Part shown: in pieces, positions 42,315 to 45,323 of the stretch
Layout: every line of letters begins with the position of its first letter
How positions within the stretch are numbered: position 1 is the stretch's first letter
Assembly: GCA_034925865.1 (NCBI GenBank)
Contig: JAYFRN010000023.1
Coordinates: 1 to 45,323, forward strand
Length of the DNA stretch: 45,323 nucleotides
Source: Oscillospiraceae bacterium
GTDB lineage: Bacteria; Bacillota; Clostridia; Oscillospirales; SIG627
Direction: 5' to 3'
Notes under the pieces: generated by a model
Told to the model about the DNA's origin: nothing
Seen by the model: only the letters and a program-made list of their open reading frames with translations
The model's database searches: none
Program-made: the position numbers and the translations under genes

Positions 42315-44139
42315 CTCCGTGCTCCTGATAATACAGGCTTTGAATTTTAAACAGTTCCGCGTATCGGCCGTTCTGGTTTAATAGAAAATTATGGGTTCCT
42401 TCCTCTGTGATTTGACCGTCCGCCAAAAGAAGAATACGATCACAAAAGCGAGTGGAAGCCAAACGATGAGAAATATACACAGAAGTTTTTTCCCTAGTCA
42501 AATCGTTAAATCTCTGATATATATCGTTTTCAGCAATAGGGTCAAGAGCCGCGGTGGGCTCATCAAGCAAAATAAACGGAGCGTCTTTATAAAGCGCGCG
42601 GGCCAGCATAAGACGCTGAAGCTCACCCCCAGAAAGCCCGACTGCATCATTAAAGACTTCCTTGCCAAGATGGGTATGCGTTTTATAAGGCAGTTCCTGC
42701 ATTTTATGCGTAAGCCCTGCCTTCTCCAGACATTGTGATACTTTATCCTCGTCTGCTTGGCTTTTCTGCGCGACATTTTCGTCAATCGTTGCCGCAAGAA
42801 GGGAAAATTGCTGAAAGACAGCTGCAAACATATGGTAATAATCCCGACGGTTATACTGTCGTATATCCTCACCATTAAACAATACCTGTCCTTCCGTCGG
42901 ATCAAAAAAGCCACAGATCAGCTTGACAATGGTTGTTTTACCCGCTCCATTTAAACCCACAATGGCAAGCTTTTCTCCCGAATGAATTACTAGATTAATA
43001 TTGTGTAGCGTGTCCTTCTGTGCTCCCGGATAACGGAAGGAGACATTACGCAGTTCAATCGTACATTCTGAAAATTTGCGGACTTTAAGTGGCTTTCCTT
43101 CCTCAAATCGAAACGGCTCCGGCGTATCGAGAAACTCCCTAATAGTAGATATTTCCATACTTTTTATATAAAGTGAAGAAAACCCGGATAAAATCCCGTT
43201 AATCCATGATGTAAATCCACCTACCGCAGTAAAAAACAGTAAAAATTCTGAAGCGCTTAGATTCCCATGAATTGTCATGGAAATGAGGTAATAATAAGCG
43301 ATGCCGTTTCGCAGAAAGGAAAATAGTACCCTGACCGCATCTCCTCCGTAGTTTACCGTTCCCCCACGGCGATAAAATGACTGCAAGAAATTCAAGGCAT
43401 TTTTATGAAGTTCCAGAAGCCACCCTTCCATCCCGAAAAGGCGGATATCCTTACCAAATGAAAAATCCTCGGAAACAGAGTTTATGTAACGCATCTGATG
43501 TACATAATCCCCTTCTTCGTCCCGATGGCGATAATTCCATTCGCTAATATGCTTATTGATAAAATAGCCGGTAATCGTGGTCACCAAAACAACAGCCAGC
43601 AATATCGGATCCAGAGAGGAAAGCAATATTAAGTAAATTACAAATCCGATTCCGTTTGTAAGCAGAGAGGAAAAGGTATTCCAGATCGCTTCCGTGGCCG
43701 ACTGACCGTATTTTACTGAATACTGTGTCTGGTCGAACCGACGGTTTATGTCGGGATCCATCGTGTTGGGATAGGAGGTTTTAGAATATTTATCTTGAAT
43801 ATCCATGGCTATACCGGAACGGATCAAATGTCGTCCGGGTGCAATATTCACACTGAGATAGATGGAAGCCCCTTGAACCAGCATTAAGCCGCAAGCAAAT
43901 GCGAAAATGGTAAGCAACAATTCAGATAGCGGAGAGGCGTTTTCTACCTGACCTAATATGGTTGGCGCAATAAACAAACCCAACAGGCTTGTTACCACCG
44001 CCAGAAAAACCTGGGCAAAGCAAAGCCAAATCACACTTTTGCGTTCGCGCCAAGCGCGTTTGATCATATACAAGGAGTTGCTTCCCATCCCATATTTCGG
44101 TTTTTCACGCTTTATCTGTTTTTTATTTGCAGCATGCAT
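42289..44139 (-). CDS. ABC exporter half-transporter A (membrane plus ATPase domains)
   Basis: A 616-residue half-transporter with six helices in residues 35-330 and an ATPase domain from about 360. Walker A GLNGAGKTT is near 392, LSGGELQR near 503, FILLDEPTAALDP near 523 and YISHRLAS near 560. Both partners of this pair have full consensus sites, unlike many heterodimeric exporters in which one site is degenerate. AAGGAGAGG precedes ATG at 44139. The substrate is unknown. It lies upstream of half-transporter B on the minus strand. Confidence 0.88.
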   Translation of the reverse strand: MHAANKKQIKREKPKYGMGSNSLYMIKRAWRERKSVIWLCFAQVFLAVVTSLLGLFIAPTILGQVENASPLSELLLTIFAFACGLMLVQGASIYLSVNIAPGRHLIRSGIAMDIQDKYSKTSYPNTMDPDINRRFDQTQYSVKYGQSATEAIWNTFSSLLTNGIGFVIYLILLSSLDPILLAVVLVTTITGYFINKHISEWNYRHRDEEGDYVHQMRYINSVSEDFSFGKDIRLFGMEGWLLELHKNALNFLQSFYRRGGTVNYGGDAVRVLFSFLRNGIAYYYLISMTIHGNLSASEFLLFFTAVGGFTSWINGILSGFSSLYIKSMEISTIREFLDTPEPFRFEEGKPLKVRKFSECTIELRNVSFRYPGAQKDTLHNINLVIHSGEKLAIVGLNGAGKTTIVKLICGFFDPTEGQVLFNGEDIRQYNRRDYYHMFAAVFQQFSLLAATIDENVAQKSQADEDKVSQCLEKAGLTHKMQELPYKTHTHLGKEVFNDAVGLSGGELQRLMLARALYKDAPFILLDEPTAALDPIAENDIYQRFNDLTREKTSVYISHRLASTRFCDRILLLADGQITEEGTHNFLLNQNGRYAELFKIQSLYYQEHGGEKLATEI

Positions 44140-44239
44140 TCGTTCCTCTCCTTTTTGATTGGGATATTTTTATTTTTATGTCGCAACATGGCAATTGGTA
44201 ATATCATAGAATAGTACACCGCAATAAAGAATAATATGA

Positions 44240-44345
44240 TTACTAAAATGGTGATAAATAATAGTTGTTTTATATTGGAAAAAGGTCCATATACCAAAGC
44301 TTTTTCTATAATTAAGCGGATATTCATTCCCGCGCAAATAAGCAA
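44240..44345 (-). repeat. Old, decayed full-length copy of the interspersed repeat
   Basis: Reverse orientation, still alignable along its length: TTACTAAAATGGTGATAAAT on the left, TTGTTTTATA, then GGAAAAAGGTCCATATACCA, CTTTTTCTATAATTAAGCGG and an eroded right end. It lies about 100 bp upstream of half-transporter A. Confidence 0.65.
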
Positions 44346-44354
44346 TACTACCAT

Positions 44355-44515
44355 TGACGCGTTATTATGATATGTTAATAATTATTTTATATTATTATAT
44401 TCCTTTTTCGTGAAATTGCAATAGTAAGTTTGCATTTTTCGGCAATATATTTCATTTAACGGTATAATAACAAAAGCAAGTGTATTGTTCTCTTCAATAT
44501 AAAGTTTAATTATTT
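44355..44515. other. Intergenic AT-rich region upstream of the ABC pair
   Basis: No gene is supported. The promoter for the ABC pair probably lies here, but I cannot pick one set of boxes with confidence. Confidence 0.35.
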
Positions 44516-44622
44516 ATTATTAACTCGGCAATTAAATAATTACCGTTAAAGAGAGAAAAGGCTCTTGTATATGGACTTTTCTCTCTTATAAAACAAGACA
44601 TATTTAATTGCCGTTTTAATAA
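44516..44622 (+). repeat. Interspersed palindromic (MITE-like) repeat, best-preserved reference copy
   Basis: Left end TTATTAACTCGGCAATTAAA; the right end, read in reverse complement, is TTATTAAAACGGCAATTAAA, differing at two positions. Inside, AGAGAGAAAAG and CTTTTCTCTCT form an 11-bp stem around GCTCTTGTATATGGA. The whole element is thus a palindrome within a palindrome. It abuts the terminator of the partial ABC gene. Confidence 0.9.
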
Positions 44623-44644
44623 AGCTCAACGTAATGTTGAGCTT
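44622..44644 (-). terminator. Terminator of the partial ABC gene
   Basis: AAGCTCAAC (44622-44630), loop GTAAT, GTTGAGCTT (44636-44644): a perfect 9-bp stem, 12 bp beyond the stop codon. It is the same core as the terminator at 40369-40398, so it was duplicated with the gene end. Confidence 0.8.
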
Positions 44645-44656
44645 CTTTCTGCGTTA

Positions 44657-45323
44657 TTATTGGCATTTGGCTTCCTCCGCGTAATACTGCGCCTGAGCAT
44701 GCCACAGCTCATAATACTTTCCGTCTTCGTCGGCGACAAGCTTGTCATGGCTTCCGCGCTGAATAAGCTTCCCTTCATGAAATACGGCAATATCATCGCA
44801 GAAGCGGCAGGAAGAAAGACGATGACTGATATAAATCGCTGTTTTATCGCCGACAATTTCATTGAATTTGCTGTAAATCTCATATTCGGCAATCGGATCG
44901 AGCGCGGCGGTCGGCTCGTCGAGGACGATAAACGGCGCGTCCTTATACAGCGCACGCGCAAGTGCGATTTTCTGCGCCTCTCCGCCGGAAATCTTTACTC
45001 CCTTCTCGTCAAAATCCTTGTAAAGGCAGGTTTCAACGCCCTCCGGCATTGATGAAAGTCTGTCTCCGAAGCCTGCTTCTTTAAGACAGGCCTCAACCTT
45101 TGTTTTATCGTAATCCACCCTTGCCGCGACATTCTGACCGAGTGAAAACGAAAACAGCTTGAAATCCTGAAACACGACTGAAAATATCGACATATATTCG
45201 TCGTAATCGTATTTTTTTATATTAATTCCGTTTAATAGTATTTCTCCTTCTGTCGGGTCATAAAGACGGCAAAGAAGCTTTATAAACGTCGTCTTTCCCG
45301 ATCCGTTCATTCCGACAACGGCG
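44657..45323 (-). CDS. ABC exporter ATPase domain, cut by the window edge
   Basis: The C-terminal 220 or so residues of a half-transporter, running from Walker A (GMNGSGKTT) through ISGGEAQK, FIVLDEPTAALDP and YISHRLSS to the end. The membrane domain lies outside the window. The first 120 or so visible residues are clearly a different protein from half-transporter B, but the final 115 codons are nearly identical at the DNA level. It is probably another exporter gene of the same operon type, on the same strand. Frame 44657-45310 is open to the edge, so the start is not visible. Confidence 0.88.
   Translation of the reverse strand, partial: AVVGMNGSGKTTFIKLLCRLYDPTEGEILLNGINIKKYDYDEYMSIFSVVFQDFKLFSFSLGQNVAARVDYDKTKVEACLKEAGFGDRLSSMPEGVETCLYKDFDEKGVKISGGEAQKIALARALYKDAPFIVLDEPTAALDPIAEYEIYSKFNEIVGDKTAIYISHRLSSCRFCDDIAVFHEGKLIQRGSHDKLVADEDGKYYELWHAQAQYYAEEAKCQ

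Noticed and set aside
44112-44354. An 80-codon minus-strand frame with two hydrophobic stretches before the ABC pair
   Set aside because: It has no ribosome site, most of it is a decayed copy of the interspersed repeat, and its end overlaps the ABC start.
5104-44622. The repeats as a CRISPR array
   Set aside because: The copies are kilobases apart in both orientations, with no regular spacers and no cas genes.

Overview
The window reads as chromosomal DNA of a low-GC, strictly anaerobic, probably spore-forming member of the class Clostridia. The reasons are a BclA-type collagen-like protein, a T-box leader, a clostridial AgrB/AgrD pair, FeoAB, and a flavodiiron protein/superoxide reductase/rubredoxin cassette. 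Most genes follow strong Shine-Dalgarno sites and sigma-A-like promoters. I cannot place it below class level. There are no rRNA or tRNA genes, no CRISPR array and no recognisable prophage or transposase.

Layout. 1-3400: a collagen-like surface protein cut by the window edge, then a GT-C-type membrane glycosyltransferase. 3.6-7.1 kb: a PutP-like Na+/proline symporter, and facing it an AbrB-ATPase-permease ABC operon. 7.2-9.6 kb: a tyrosine-specifier T-box leader in front of an acyl-CoA synthetase-like gene, then a small ferredoxin. 9.8-14 kb: a GGDEF/HD-GYP protein and an agr operon (DUF5317 protein, membrane protein, AgrB and a 39-residue AgrD). 14.2-20.9 kb: an XRE regulator with a membrane domain behind a possible RNA switch, a frameshifted phosphotransferase, feoAB with two tandem operators, a lipoprotein and a DUF6483-like protein. 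21-24 kb: a FliB-like protein with no normal start codon and a ClC transporter. 24-30.3 kb: a decaying cluster of acetyltransferases, methyltransferases and P-loop kinases, part of it behind a leader-peptide/terminator module. 30.3-32.9 kb: a three-gene ABC-2 exporter. 33-37.7 kb: a ProC-like/HAD/sugar isomerase operon followed by a phosphotransferase-acetyltransferase fusion and a second frameshifted phosphotransferase. 37.8-40.3 kb: the oxygen-defence cassette. 40.4-45.3 kb: a heterodimeric ABC exporter pair and the cut end of a third, partly gene-converted ABC exporter.

The signal that cuts across the window is a family of interspersed, nested-palindrome repeats about 107 bp long, with a shorter form of about 62 bp. 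They have near-identical 20-22 bp terminal inverted repeats and an internal hairpin. They lie between genes in both orientations, with copies near 5.1, 9.7, 19.1, 20.9, 24.1, 25.2, 30.3, 44.2 and 44.5 kb and a doubtful one near 11.7 kb. They look like a MITE-type element; one copy supplies a stop codon and another replaces a ribosome-binding region.

The other most notable items are the tyrosine T-box on a non-tRNA-synthetase adenylating enzyme, the agr locus with its predicted CLYFI thiolactone signal and no receptor in view, the leader-peptide attenuator, and at least six disabling lesions confined to accessory small-molecule-modifying genes.
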